A stretch of 38,979 nt of DNA from Treponema sp. (GCA_017961705.1 JAGCWT010000095.1:1-38979); one strand, 5' to 3'; shown: positions 1-8,153, counted from the stretch's first letter. Notes: generated by a model not told the origin, from the sequence alone. Program-made: numbers and translations.

Positions 1-201
1 CGCTTCGATTATACAAAGTGGAATAAATAATATTTTACCCTGTATTAATCTTTTTAAAAATTTTTGCAAATTGCCACTTTCTTTGCCCAAAAAAAAGCGG
101 CGGTAATTTAAGATGCAATAATTTTTGCTTAATACTTGTGCCTTTACCCTTTTGCGTGCTAAATTAATTTTTAGAAAAAAGAGTTTAGCATCGGAGAAGT
201 T

Positions 202-1473
202 ATGAGAAAGGCGATTTTCCTTGCTTTTTTATTTATTTCTTGCACAAATGTTTCCAGCAAGAAAAAAGAAGATATTCTGCAAAAATTGCGGAGCAGCAAG
301 CACTATGAAGCCTCATTTATTGGTGCAGCTGCGTTTGAATCAGAATTGTATAAGGCGGCAGATGAATTGGCAGGCCTTTGCAGCGACCGTGAATTGCTAA
401 AGCTGCTAAAAGACGAAAGCCCCGTGGTAAGATGCTACGCCTCAAATTTTATTGCAGACAGAAATATAAAGGCTGACTGGTACGGTATCTTGCTTAAGGA
501 AGCGGAGGATTACAGCGAACTTAGCTTTCAATCTGGCTGCATTATTTCTAACGTCTACGCAGGGGATATTATTCTTGAGGATTTGTTCAATAAAAAACTG
601 ACTGAACCTGAGCAAAAGAAGCTAAAGCTTGAACTTGTAAAAAAACAGTCAAAGCTTAATTTTGCAAATTCCATATTGCTAAGCCAGGACATGTCCGACG
701 AGCTGTATGCTGCCACAAGAGACTGGGCTTTAACAGGAAATGCAAATGCAATTTTTTCTTTGGCAAAATACAAAAAAGATGAAGACTTGCAGTTAATCGA
801 CAGCCTAAAAGACAAGGACATTGATTTGTTTTTTAAGGCCTGCCAATATAACACAAGGGAATCGCTCAAACCCTTCCTTGAAGAATACATGCGCTCCATA
901 ATGCCAAAAGAACATTTTTATACTGAGTGGAAAAGTTTTTACAAGCTGGTTGCAGTCTACCACGATGATTTTTCCAAAAAAATATTCCGCCTGGCTTTTT
1001 TTGACAAGGTTACTTATAATATCCGTGAATACCACCTGGAATTCATTTACGATGCAATAAAAGACTATCTTGATGGTTTTTATGATGATTACCTAAAAAT
1101 CCTTTGGACAAAGCACAATCTGGTGGACAAAGAAATAATTGATTATTTTCTTTTGACGGACAAGGAATTTGCACTTGAGGGATTAAAAACTACCTTGCTC
1201 AATTCCAATGAATACTTTTTTGATACGGAAACTCTGGATTACATAATAAAGGCTGCCTACAAAAATAAAATTGACCTTACCGAATATTTTGCAAGGGCAA
1301 TAAAAGAGGACAGCGTGACTACTCTTGAGATTTACATGAAGAACATGGACTGTGTTCAAGCCGGCAACAAAACAATTGTAGACGCAGTAAAGGCCCGCTT
1401 GGAAAACGAAAGCAACCGCTATGTAACCGGTCCGCTTACAAAATATTTGGAAGACGTAAGCACGGAGAAGTAA
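202..1473 (+). CDS. Putative lipoprotein, 423 aa, function unknown
   Basis: Begins with a short basic/hydrophobic signal ending in FISC (Cys14), a relaxed spirochaetal lipobox, so the mature protein is probably a lipid-anchored envelope protein. The start has a good GGAGAAG ribosome site. The body is mostly alpha-helical with no recognisable catalytic motif; residues 40-110 look like helical-repeat (HEAT-like) sequence, with a phrase about loss of residues typical of such repeats (LLKDESPVVRCYASNFIADR). It is 2 nt upstream of a second lipoprotein gene, so the two are probably co-transcribed. Codon use is AT-rich relative to the genes further right. Function is not known; the HEAT-like reading is an inference from pattern only. 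Confidence 0.75.
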   Translation: MRKAIFLAFLFISCTNVSSKKKEDILQKLRSSKHYEASFIGAAAFESELYKAADELAGLCSDRELLKLLKDESPVVRCYASNFIADRNIKADWYGILLKEAEDYSELSFQSGCIISNVYAGDIILEDLFNKKLTEPEQKKLKLELVKKQSKLNFANSILLSQDMSDELYAATRDWALTGNANAIFSLAKYKKDEDLQLIDSLKDKDIDLFFKACQYNTRESLKPFLEEYMRSIMPKEHFYTEWKSFYKLVAVYHDDFSKKIFRLAFFDKVTYNIREYHLEFIYDAIKDYLDGFYDDYLKILWTKHNLVDKEIIDYFLLTDKEFALEGLKTTLLNSNEYFFDTETLDYIIKAAYKNKIDLTEYFARAIKEDSVTTLEIYMKNMDCVQAGNKTIVDAVKARLENESNRYVTGPLTKYLEDVSTEK

Positions 1474-1475
1474 AA

Positions 1476-1892
1476 ATGAAAATAAAAATTTGTGCCATGC
1501 TTTTACTCTGTAGCTGTCTTCTTTCCTGCAAAGAGCAATCGGATGAAGAGCTTTTCAATAAATTTGTTCAAAGGCAATCTTCTTCTGTAGATGAATTTTT
1601 GCTATTGCAAACCGCAGACACTTGCCCGCCTGAATCATTAGATAAAGACTACCAGAGGATAGTTGGGCATCATGAAAATGATGTTTTCCTCTTTGAAAAA
1701 GCAAAGTCGGAAAAAGAGACCCGCTGGTGCATTCCCCTTTTGGCTTGTCCGTTAACAGAGGGCGACATTGCAATCTGCATGCTTATAGATATGTATAAAA
1801 TGTCTGACGACTATTTTGAAAGTGTGATGTGCAAGGATATAAAGCGCAAGGCAAATACTGCAGCGGATTTTTGGGACTATGTTCATGAATAA
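1476..1892 (+). CDS. Small putative lipoprotein, 138 aa
   Basis: N-terminal hydrophobic signal with lipobox LLSC (Cys18) followed by charged residues, typical of a lipoprotein. It starts 2 nt after the preceding lipoprotein stop, so it belongs to the same transcript. The rest has four or five further cysteines and no motif I recognise. It ends in TAA, and the next open frame continues in the same reading frame directly after that stop (see the entry at 1926), so a split gene is possible. Confidence 0.7.
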   Translation: MKIKICAMLLLCSCLLSCKEQSDEELFNKFVQRQSSSVDEFLLLQTADTCPPESLDKDYQRIVGHHENDVFLFEKAKSEKETRWCIPLLACPLTEGDIAICMLIDMYKMSDDYFESVMCKDIKRKANTAADFWDYVHE

Positions 1893-1925
1893 AAAGAAAA
1901 CAGAAGCAAAGCCATCCAGAATATC

Positions 1926-2282
1926 ATGGAATGGAAAAGACTTTATACAAGCAGCGAAATTTTGGTTCCGTGGACAGAAGAAGAGGTTTTAAACCATTCT
2001 TTTGAATTAATTTCCGACACAGAAATAGAATCATTTTCGTTCAAAAGGAATTCTGAGGGCGTTTTAGTAACAACATGCAGTTACGGGACAAAGGACAAAT
2101 TTGAAACTTACCCAATTGAATACTGGCGCATAGACGGTTGCTATCTATATGTCTATCCTTATACCGTAACTTCTAAAGCCGGCGGAATTAAAATTGCAAA
2201 GTTGAAAATTGACAAAGAAAATAATATTCTATATGGATACAGGAACTATAAAAAAGTAATGTACAAGTATTTGGAAAATTAA
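1926..2282 (+). CDS. Hypothetical protein, 118 aa, possibly a fragment
   Basis: Soluble protein with several beta-strand-like stretches; no signal peptide or known motif. There is no convincing ribosome site before ATG 1926. The frame is open back to the stop of the upstream 138-aa gene, so it could be the 3' part of one gene interrupted by a single TAA (1890-1892). Alternatively, an ATG at 1885, overlapping the upstream stop, opens a protein-like 35-codon frame (MNKKKTEAKPSRISWNGKDF...) that would need one frameshift to join this one. Either reading suggests the true 5' end is not settled. Confidence 0.5.
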   Translation: MEWKRLYTSSEILVPWTEEEVLNHSFELISDTEIESFSFKRNSEGVLVTTCSYGTKDKFETYPIEYWRIDGCYLYVYPYTVTSKAGGIKIAKLKIDKENNILYGYRNYKKVMYKYLEN

Positions 2283-2293
2283 AGCGAGGAACT

Positions 2294-2698
2294 ATGACAT
2301 ATTTTAGAGTGCACACAAAAGACATTGCCTACATTACCCAGCAGCCCAGGGGCTTGTTCACTGCAATCGGAAAACTGGTGGATGCAAAGACTCTTACCCA
2401 GGAAGAGACCGCTGAATACTGGAAAAACCGAGAGTATTTTGAAAAGGTTTTGCCGGTTCCGCCATTTTATGAACAGGGGAATCCAGACCACGCCACCACC
2501 TGGTTCAAGGATAATCCCCAGGGAAATGACATTTACGCTCAGATGGACTTTTACCGTGCCATGGCAAAAAAATACGGCCTAAAGCTCTATATTTCCAAAT
2601 GCAGCGAAGTGCCGGGCGAGATTATCTACGAAGATGACTTTCAGATTGCGGTTAAGAATCTGAATCCTAGTGTGGCAATAGAAACTAGGGAACTTTAG
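2294..2698 (+). CDS. Conserved-looking hypothetical cytoplasmic protein, 134 aa
   Basis: Starts 11 nt after the previous stop with a GCGAGGAA ribosome site. There is no signal peptide or membrane segment. It is rich in aromatics, with a compact mixed alpha/beta appearance (YITQQPRGLFTAIGKLVDA near the N-terminus; DIYAQMDFYRAMAKKYGLKLY centrally). I do not recognise the family. It probably ends the short + strand operon beginning at 202, because a structured repeat follows immediately. Confidence 0.7.
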   Translation: MTYFRVHTKDIAYITQQPRGLFTAIGKLVDAKTLTQEETAEYWKNREYFEKVLPVPPFYEQGNPDHATTWFKDNPQGNDIYAQMDFYRAMAKKYGLKLYISKCSEVPGEIIYEDDFQIAVKNLNPSVAIETREL

Positions 2699-2729
2699 CT
2701 TTTTTGTTTGCAAAGCGAAAGCCCAGCAA

Positions 2730-2891
2730 CCTACGCCGCCGTGGAAGGCCTTTAGTCCACGCGCTTGCGCGGGGATGAGCGTTAGCGAAGCCTGGAAGGG
2801 CGGTGGCGCAGAGGCATGTTGGTCGAGTTAGCCAAAAGGTAAAATGGTAGAGCATGAAGGACTCCCGTCCTAAAGACTTTCTGCCAGATTG
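2730..2891 (+). repeat. Dispersed structured repeat, long form (copy 1)
   Basis: GC-rich 5' part starting CCTACGCCGCCGTGGAAGG, then a 3' tail with GTTAGCC, the D-arm-like box ATGGTAGAGCA and a GGAC-TCCC-GTCC hairpin. A clearly related copy lies inverted at 27368-27519, and a third with the same tail box inverted at 12961-13115. It stops exactly before the stop codon of the U32 gene on the other strand, so it fills the gap between two convergent genes. It could act as a 3' stabiliser or terminator, or be a small mobile repeat. Confidence 0.75.
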
Positions 2892-5234
2892 CTATTTGTT
2901 GAAGCCCTTGCGTTCTGCCCTTTTTGTAAAGCTTCGGTTGGAGCTTTTGTTGTTTGCGCGGGTCCTTTCCTTTTTTGCGGTTGTCTTTGGGCCGTAAAAG
3001 CGCCTTGCCTTTGCAGCTGCCTCTTTTTCGGCCTTTTCGCGTTCTGCAACTGCCTTGTATGCTTCCATCTTGTCTTCGTCGTAGAAGCCGTCCTTCCAGT
3101 TGAATCTGCTTGAATCTTGTACGGTTGTGCTGTTTCGCATCATGGAGATTAGGTCGCGCATGTTGCTTTTAAGAACGCGGGTCTTAAAGAAGTCAATCAG
3201 CATGCGGTTCCAGCCGTTTGAATTTAGCGAAGGAATTTTGTCCAGTATGCTAAAGGGGAATTCCGGCATTACAAAAGAACCGTCGTCCGTGGAGTTCACC
3301 TTGAATTCCGTTTCCTGCTTGTCCGAGAAGTAGGTAAATTCATAGTCAGACGGCAGCTTGAACCTCATGCGGAAAAGTGAAGGGTAGGCAAAAACCGGCA
3401 CAAGTACGCGGCTCCTTTCTTTTGCAGAAATGAATGTTTGCGAAAGGTTTGCCTCTGAATTTTCATAGGGCATCTGCAAAGCCATAAGGCCCTGGTTTTC
3501 CAAGAAGCTTACAGCCCAGCGGTTAAAGGTGTAAAGGTAGGGGCCTGCCATAAGGTGCAGTCCGTCGCTCTTTACCCGCTTTTTAAGGATTGCAAGGTGG
3601 GCCAGGTTGTTTACCACGTAATTTTGGTAGCCCTTTTGTATGAGTGAGTCTATCTTTTGCTCAAGGTCTGCGTAGGATGCTTCCGGTGTGAAGGGGTCAA
3701 GAGATATAAAGACCATCTTTTTGCTGAATGGAAGGAGAGGTGTGCTTCCGTTGTCCTTTTTGATAAGGTCGTAGGATGTTTCCGAATTAAGCTCCAAGAG
3801 CAGGCGGACCGGATGCAAGGCCTGTACCACGAATGCGTCTTGAACCGAAGAAACGCCCACATAAAGTCCTTCCGGGAACCAGTCAAGTTCATTCTTTGCG
3901 GTTGGGGTTAAATCCATTACAGGGAGTGTTTCACCACCTGGCTGCTTTTTGAACCTGGACAAATCCTGGGGCAATACGCGCTTGTACCTCTTGGACATGG
4001 ATTTTGTCTGAAGGAGGTACACATTGTCCTGCCTCTTAAAGTCAGATGGAATGTCTATCCAGCGGCGGCCTTTTTCGTCAATGGTAACAACGCGGACTTT
4101 GTGTGACTCGCGGCCAGTGTCGTCTTTGCGGTGCAGCCTTATGCTGTCCCCTGCGTCCGGGTCGTAGCTTCCTCCACCCAAAAATGCCATCTGTATTCTC
4201 TTTGCTTCCGTTCCTGCGGCAAGGTTTTCCTGTGCCTTTTCAAGCTCGGCTTTGGTAACCGGGCGTATTTCCTGAATCCTTCCAAGGTAAATGCCAGTTC
4301 CCCCGGCCTGTGAAGGGTTAAGGATTTTTTGCCCTGCATTTTCGATTCCGTCTTTTTCCGAAGAAAAGCCGTACCAGTAGTCGGTTTTGCTGCGGGCAAA
4401 GTCTGTGCTTAGGATGCGCTTTCCTTCCGCAATGGAACCCTTTTTGTCTTCCTTCCAGTGGTCCATTACGTAGCGGTAGGCGGCTGTAACTGCACCAACG
4501 TATTCGGCGCTCTTCATTCTTCCTTCTATTTTAAAGCTGTCTACGCCAAGTTCCATAAGGTCGGGGATGTGCTCCAAAAGCTGAAGGTCGCAGGGGGAGA
4601 AGTAGTAGCCCTTGTTGTCTCCGCTGGTAAGTTCTGCTGTGTAAATGCGGCGGCAGGCCTGTGCACATTGGCCGCGGTTTGCAGACTTTCCGCCAAGGAA
4701 GCTGGAAAAGAGGCAGAGACCGCTTTCGCTTACGCACAAGGCTCCGTGTACGAACATTTCTATTTCTGCAGTGGTGTTCTGCTTGATTGACTTAATTTCG
4801 TCAAGGCCAAGTTCCCTTGCTACAACAACGCGCTTAAAGCCCTGCTTCTGCAATACGTTAGCCGCGGCTGCACTTTCCACATTCATCTGGGTGGACGCGT
4901 GAAGCTCCAGCTTTGGAAAGAATTCCTGGCACATGCGGGCAACCCCAAAATCCTGCACTATAAGACCGTCTGGGCCAATGTCGTTCAGGTAGGCCAAAAA
5001 GCGGTAGAGGCGTTCTGTTTCGTTTTCTTCGCAGACGGTGTTCACGGTAACGTAAACCTTCTTTCCGCGTGAATGCAGGCTTTGAACCGTGCCCTCAAAT
5101 TCCCTCCAAGCAAAGTTGGAAGAACGCATTCTCGCGTTAAAGCTTTTGAGTCCCAAATAAACTGCGTCTGCGCCTTCCCCGATAGCGGCGTCTAGAGCTT
5201 CTACATTTCCGGCGGGTGCCAATAATTCTGCCAT
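2892..5234 (-). CDS. U32-family protein (RlhA/TrhP-type RNA hydroxylase), 780 aa
   Basis: Starts MAELLAPAGN, the typical start of U32 'peptidases', several of which are now known as 23S rRNA (RlhA) or tRNA (TrhP) hydroxylation enzymes rather than proteases. The U32 signature is at residues 157-194: EIEMFVHGALC, then SGLC, then NRGQCAQAC. Cys167, Cys174, Cys190 and Cys194 are the expected iron-sulfur ligands. The remaining ~500 residues form the extra C-terminal region of the long U32 type, ending in a very basic tail (about residues 735-780) that may bind RNA. A promoter lies so close to the ATG that the mRNA is probably leaderless. The choice between rRNA and tRNA as substrate cannot be made from sequence alone. 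Confidence 0.9.
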   Translation of the reverse strand: MAELLAPAGNVEALDAAIGEGADAVYLGLKSFNARMRSSNFAWREFEGTVQSLHSRGKKVYVTVNTVCEENETERLYRFLAYLNDIGPDGLIVQDFGVARMCQEFFPKLELHASTQMNVESAAAANVLQKQGFKRVVVARELGLDEIKSIKQNTTAEIEMFVHGALCVSESGLCLFSSFLGGKSANRGQCAQACRRIYTAELTSGDNKGYYFSPCDLQLLEHIPDLMELGVDSFKIEGRMKSAEYVGAVTAAYRYVMDHWKEDKKGSIAEGKRILSTDFARSKTDYWYGFSSEKDGIENAGQKILNPSQAGGTGIYLGRIQEIRPVTKAELEKAQENLAAGTEAKRIQMAFLGGGSYDPDAGDSIRLHRKDDTGRESHKVRVVTIDEKGRRWIDIPSDFKRQDNVYLLQTKSMSKRYKRVLPQDLSRFKKQPGGETLPVMDLTPTAKNELDWFPEGLYVGVSSVQDAFVVQALHPVRLLLELNSETSYDLIKKDNGSTPLLPFSKKMVFISLDPFTPEASYADLEQKIDSLIQKGYQNYVVNNLAHLAILKKRVKSDGLHLMAGPYLYTFNRWAVSFLENQGLMALQMPYENSEANLSQTFISAKERSRVLVPVFAYPSLFRMRFKLPSDYEFTYFSDKQETEFKVNSTDDGSFVMPEFPFSILDKIPSLNSNGWNRMLIDFFKTRVLKSNMRDLISMMRNSTTVQDSSRFNWKDGFYDEDKMEAYKAVAEREKAEKEAAAKARRFYGPKTTAKKERTRANNKSSNRSFTKRAERKGFNK

Positions 5235-5242
5235 ATTATAAC

Positions 5243-5271
5243 ACTATAACAAATTACACGCCTCTGTTCAA
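5243..5271 (-). promoter_or_regulatory. Sigma-70-type promoter of the U32 gene
   Basis: On the minus strand -35 TTGAAC (5271-5266), 17-nt spacer, -10 TATAGT (5248-5243), then only 8 nt to the ATG at 5234. No ribosome site lies between, so transcription probably starts at or just before the start codon. Confidence 0.55.
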
Positions 5272-5560
5272 TGCGTAGGCAGAATCCGCTTATAGGCTGA
5301 ATCAGTAATTAGTCTTTTGAATTTTTTTGCGGCAGTTGATTTTGGGACTGGTATTTCTTTTGCAGCCTGATATTCCTTGTGGGTGGCGCTTCCGGGGTCG
5401 CTTGAAAAAGTAGCGCCAAGGAGGGCGCGTCTTTTGTTTGCGGTAAACTAATGCAGTTTTTGTAAGAAAACTGCGTGATAAAAATTGCATGGATGCGATT
5501 TTTATCACATAGTGCCTGCCGTGCTTTTTTATGCTGCATTTTTGCTTGCGGTTGAACTGT
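5272..5560. other. Gene-free stretch with three consecutive hairpins
   Basis: No credible gene. Holds three inverted repeats in a row: TGGCGCT/AGCGCCA (5384-5390 with 5412-5418), GCAGTTTT/AAAACTGC with a 6-nt loop (5453-5474), and a 34-nt near-perfect hairpin GTGATAAAAAT..ATTTTTATCAC (5475-5508). The last two abut with no spacer. None has the GC-stem-plus-T-run form of a classic terminator, though they sit downstream of the U32 promoter region and upstream (3') of the lipoprotein gene at 5561. Confidence 0.5.
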
Positions 5561-6040
5561 TTATTTTATACCCGCTGCGCTTCTGATTGCCTGGATTACC
5601 TGTCCGTTGATTTTTAGGCTTCCGTCTGGGGATTGCAGGTGGTAGCTTCCGGAGATATTGTTTTTGCAGCCAATGCTTACACCGCAAAAGCCCGGGGCAT
5701 CCAAGACGTGTTTATTTGGCTTGGGGTTCTTTACGTAGAGGCAACCTTCCGCTACCTTTATAATCTGCATGTATTCACCATCGCTGATCTTGTACCTGTC
5801 CTTTACAATTTCATTCTTTGCTTCGTCCCAGTGCGTGTATTCAATGTAGGCAGACTCTTTGCCGCTTGACCTGTGAGCGTAATAGCTCCACTGGCTTGAA
5901 TAAGTCATGCCGTCGCTTCCCCCGATGTGGACGGAATAAATGTCCGAAAGCAAAATAGATTTTCCTATCTTGTACGAAGTCCCGCATCCTGTAAAAGCCA
6001 CCAGCGCAGCCCACATTCCGGCTAGAAAGATACATTTCAT
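5561..6040 (-). CDS. Putative lipoprotein, 159 aa
   Basis: Signal peptide with a clear lipobox FTGC (Cys19) after MKCIFLAGMWAALVA, so the product is probably lipid-anchored in the envelope. The body is beta-rich, with aromatic and Gly/Ser content and three further cysteines. No known domain seen. AAGGAA upstream of the ATG is an adequate ribosome site. It follows the RelE gene by 8 nt on the same strand, so it may be read through from the toxin-antitoxin promoter. Confidence 0.75.
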   Translation of the reverse strand: MKCIFLAGMWAALVAFTGCGTSYKIGKSILLSDIYSVHIGGSDGMTYSSQWSYYAHRSSGKESAYIEYTHWDEAKNEIVKDRYKISDGEYMQIIKVAEGCLYVKNPKPNKHVLDAPGFCGVSIGCKNNISGSYHLQSPDGSLKINGQVIQAIRSAAGIK

Positions 6041-6048
6041 GTTAGTTT

Positions 6049-6384
6049 TTATTCCTTTTTGAAAGCTCCTTTCCTTGCTTTCTTTGCCAAGTCTTCTTTG
6101 TTTTTGTAAGAATCAGAACGGCCTTCTACAGCCAAAACAGTGATAATGAATTTATCATCTTCCAAGTATCCGATAATTCTGTATTTTTTAAATTCGGAAC
6201 TTTTAAAACGCCATAATCCTTTTAAGTTGCCTACCAGTTCGGTTCCGCCAACGTCATAAAGAGCTTTCTTATCTTTTGCAGGCATTATTTTTTCTTTTAT
6301 ATAAGTTTTTATTGCTTGTTTACTTGATTTTTCCAGCTTTGCGATTTGTCGTTCGGCTTTTGGCGCGAATTCCACTGTAAACAT
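6049..6384 (-). CDS. RelE/ParE-superfamily toxin, 111 aa
   Basis: Small basic protein with the RelE fold pattern: N-terminal FTVEFAPKAERQIAKL helix pair, central GNLKGLWRFKSSEFKKYRIIGY and C-terminal FIITVLAVEGRSDSY strands. Family members are mRNA interferases (RelE) or gyrase poisons (ParE); the GLWRF..YRI core and the Arg/Tyr-rich C-terminus favour RelE. Its ATG overlaps the antitoxin stop by one base (TGATG), the usual translational coupling of a type II pair. The C-terminal lysine-rich tail (after residue 92) is longer than in most RelE proteins. Confidence 0.85.
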   Translation of the reverse strand: MFTVEFAPKAERQIAKLEKSSKQAIKTYIKEKIMPAKDKKALYDVGGTELVGNLKGLWRFKSSEFKKYRIIGYLEDDKFIITVLAVEGRSDSYKNKEDLAKKARKGAFKKE

Positions 6385-6590
6385 CAGCTAAAAACCTCAT
6401 CGAAAGAAAAAGTTTTCTTGCCTTCTGCAACCCATTCTTTATAAGACTCTTCTGCAAGATAATAGTCTTCCATTTCGTCAAGTTGCTGCTCAATTGCTTT
6501 TGTAGCATAAAATGTTTTTGTCCTGCCAGTCTTTGCGGCAAGGTTTGTGAGCCTTTTTTCGAGTTCTGGTTTTAATCTTAATGCCAACAT
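6384..6590 (-). CDS. RelB-type ribbon-helix-helix antitoxin, 68 aa
   Basis: LALRLKPELEKRL then AAKTGRTKTFYATKAIEQQL is a ribbon-helix-helix DNA-binding motif, followed by an acidic toxin-wrapping tail. The start at 6590 is set by a strong AGGAGG site; the frame is open further upstream, but that stretch contains the promoter and operator and looks non-coding. As for other RelB antitoxins, the protein is expected to neutralise the downstream toxin and repress its own promoter, where a perfect palindrome is present. Confidence 0.85.
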   Translation of the reverse strand: MLALRLKPELEKRLTNLAAKTGRTKTFYATKAIEQQLDEMEDYYLAEESYKEWVAEGKKTFSFDEVFS

Positions 6591-6607
6591 ATTTGCCTCC
6601 TTAACTC

Positions 6608-6646
6608 TGCTATACAAGTATAGCATACAGGTTGCATTTTTGTCTA
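6608..6646 (-). promoter_or_regulatory. relBE promoter with overlapping palindromic operator
   Basis: Minus-strand -35 TAGACA (6646-6641), 18-nt spacer, -10 TATACT (6622-6617). A perfect 18-bp palindrome TGCTATAC-AA-GTATAGCA (6608-6625) covers the -10 and the start site, the expected place for an autorepressing RelB operator. Confidence 0.65.
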
Positions 6647-6700
6647 CATAAGAAATAGGGCTTCGGCATGACATTTATTTTGCCTTAAGGTGTACTTATT

Positions 6701-6736
6701 GTAGGAATAATTCATTCATGAAAAATTTTTTCCTAC
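6701..6736. other. Hairpin in the gap between relBE and the acyltransferase
   Basis: Inverted repeat GTAGGAA (6701-6707) with TTCCTAC (6730-6736), AT-rich loop. It sits between divergent genes; no T-run follows on either strand. Function unknown. Apart from this and a 30-codon frame at 6785, I see nothing else in the 6647-6953 gap. Confidence 0.35.
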
Positions 6737-6784
6737 CAAAAGGAGCAGAAATTCAGCATCTCTTTTGCAAATAAGATATTCAAA

Positions 6785-6877
6785 ATGAGGCAGTTTATAA
6801 GGAAGATGGAGAATTTGTCTGAGCCAGCCAGGGAGTGCATGGATTTTTTTGTAGAAAAGCTGGGTGCTGCCCACTGA
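6785..6877 (+). CDS. Possible 30-aa small protein or gene remnant
   Basis: MRQFIRKMENLSEPARECMD.. reads like an amphipathic helix and the frame is open upstream to 6722, but there is no ribosome site before the ATG. It may be the tail end of a decayed gene rather than an expressed peptide. I do not recognise it. Confidence 0.2.
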   Translation: MRQFIRKMENLSEPARECMDFFVEKLGAAH

Positions 6878-6953
6878 TTGACCTTTGTGCCCTTTTCGAC
6901 TTAAAATAGGAATTCACGAGAGATGCCCTATTACACACAACGGAGTTAGTCGT

Positions 6954-7859
6954 ATGGAAAAAGAAACTGTCAGAAAGATGTCGCTTAAAGAGCGCTACGG
7001 TGAATCGTTTAAGAAGCTTGCAAGTCTTTCTGTTGCGGCTGCTAAGATTGACAGCACCAATGTTTACCAGGAAGAGAATCCCACGACCCGTAAGATTATG
7101 GATGCGCTCGTGGAGGACAATACCCTGCCGGAAAGCCACCTGGAGGGTACGGAAAATTTTGAAAAGTTCTATGATGAGGTTTGTGCTGGTAAGCGTGGCC
7201 TTATCCTTATGGAGCACTATTCCAATACAGACCTTCCGGCTTTTTGCTACATGCTGGAGCATTCGGGCAAGGAAAAGCTTTCTGACCTTTCCAAGAGAAT
7301 CGTTGCCATTGCAGGCATGAAGCTTAACGAGGCAAGCCCCATAGTGCGTGCTTTTGCGGAAAGTTTTACCCGCGTTGTTATTTATCCTACCCGCAGCCTG
7401 GACACAAACGAAAAGAATGCCGCTACGGAAGAGGAAGCCAAGGCAGAAGAGCAGAAGGCAAGGAAAATCAACCTGGCCGCCATGCATGCCATGGATGACT
7501 GCAAGAGAAGGGGACAGGTAATACTTGTTTTCCCTTCAGGAACCCGCTACAGACCCGGCCATCCGGAAACAAAGCGTGGTTTGCGCGAGATAGACAGCTA
7601 CCTCCGCATGTTTGACATTGTGATTTTGGTTAGCATTAACGGCAGCATCCTTGAAATTCAGAACGAGGACATGCTGGACGACCTTGTTGCCCCTGCCAAG
7701 ATGATTTTTACGGCAAGCCCAGTAATAGAGTGCAAGCCTTTCCGCAAGGAATATCTTGCTTCTTTGCCGGAAGACGAGGCTGACCCCAAGCAGAAGATGA
7801 TAGACCACGTAATGGAGCTTTTGGAGAAACAGCACGAGGAAATCCAAAAGATCTATTAG
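6954..7859 (+). CDS. PlsC/PlsB-like glycerolipid acyltransferase, 301 aa
   Basis: Contains the acyltransferase block-I equivalent MEHYSNTDLP (His and Asp kept in an H-x4-D arrangement), a block-II-like IYPTRSL segment and block III FPSGTRYRPG, which bind glycerol phosphate. These mark an sn-glycerol-3-phosphate or 1-acyl-glycerol-3-phosphate acyltransferase of phospholipid synthesis, acting at the inner membrane face. No membrane helix is evident. The start at 6954 follows GGAG by 8 nt; the frame is open upstream but without another good site. An acidic Glu/Ala-rich insertion (about residues 155-175) lies between blocks II and III. Confidence 0.8.
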   Translation: MEKETVRKMSLKERYGESFKKLASLSVAAAKIDSTNVYQEENPTTRKIMDALVEDNTLPESHLEGTENFEKFYDEVCAGKRGLILMEHYSNTDLPAFCYMLEHSGKEKLSDLSKRIVAIAGMKLNEASPIVRAFAESFTRVVIYPTRSLDTNEKNAATEEEAKAEEQKARKINLAAMHAMDDCKRRGQVILVFPSGTRYRPGHPETKRGLREIDSYLRMFDIVILVSINGSILEIQNEDMLDDLVAPAKMIFTASPVIECKPFRKEYLASLPEDEADPKQKMIDHVMELLEKQHEEIQKIY

Positions 7860-8153
7860 TTTTGGACACCTGTACTTTGCAAATGAAGCTTTTCTTCTTT
7901 CTCCAGAACTTGTAGAAGTTAAGTGCAGCTAACATAGAATGTAATGTAGCAAAACAGTGTGCGGAAGCACTGGAATGTAGGCTGAAAACGCGGCAAAAAA
8001 GCATTTGCGCGGTGCGACCGAAGGGAGTCTGATACCTTGTATCCGCGCTCGGCTTTTTTGACGCGTTTTCAGCCGGGAATGGAAGTGCTTACGCATTTAG
8101 ATTAATGCTTGCTAAGTTTCTTTTAGATTTGCACTTATCTTCTGCAAACAAAT
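7860..8153. repeat. Intergenic region with a 134-bp imperfect palindrome
   Basis: No gene. From 7961 to 8094 the sequence folds back on itself: outer arms GCGGAAGCACT (7961-7971) with AGTGCTTACGC, inner arms GGCTGAAAACGCG (7980-7992) with CGCGTTTTCAGCC (8062-8074), then GCAAAAAAGC against GGCTTTTTTG. The tip holds GCGCGG..CCGCGC and GATAC-CTT-GTATC. It could be a large structured transcript end for the acyltransferase gene or a palindromic mobile repeat. Confidence 0.7.

Noticed and set aside
2840..2891. tRNA gene suggested by the GGTAGAGCA box
   Set aside because: No 7-nt anticodon loop, no T-arm and no acceptor stem pairing can be drawn; treated as a repeat with a D-arm-like box.
5302..5539. 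Two overlapping 68-76-codon minus frames
   Set aside because: They cover the three hairpins, have no ribosome site and give Lys/Arg-rich products without motifs.
6795..7487. 230-codon minus frame opposite the acyltransferase
   Set aside because: The + strand has the acyltransferase blocks and a ribosome site; the antisense product has no recognisable features.
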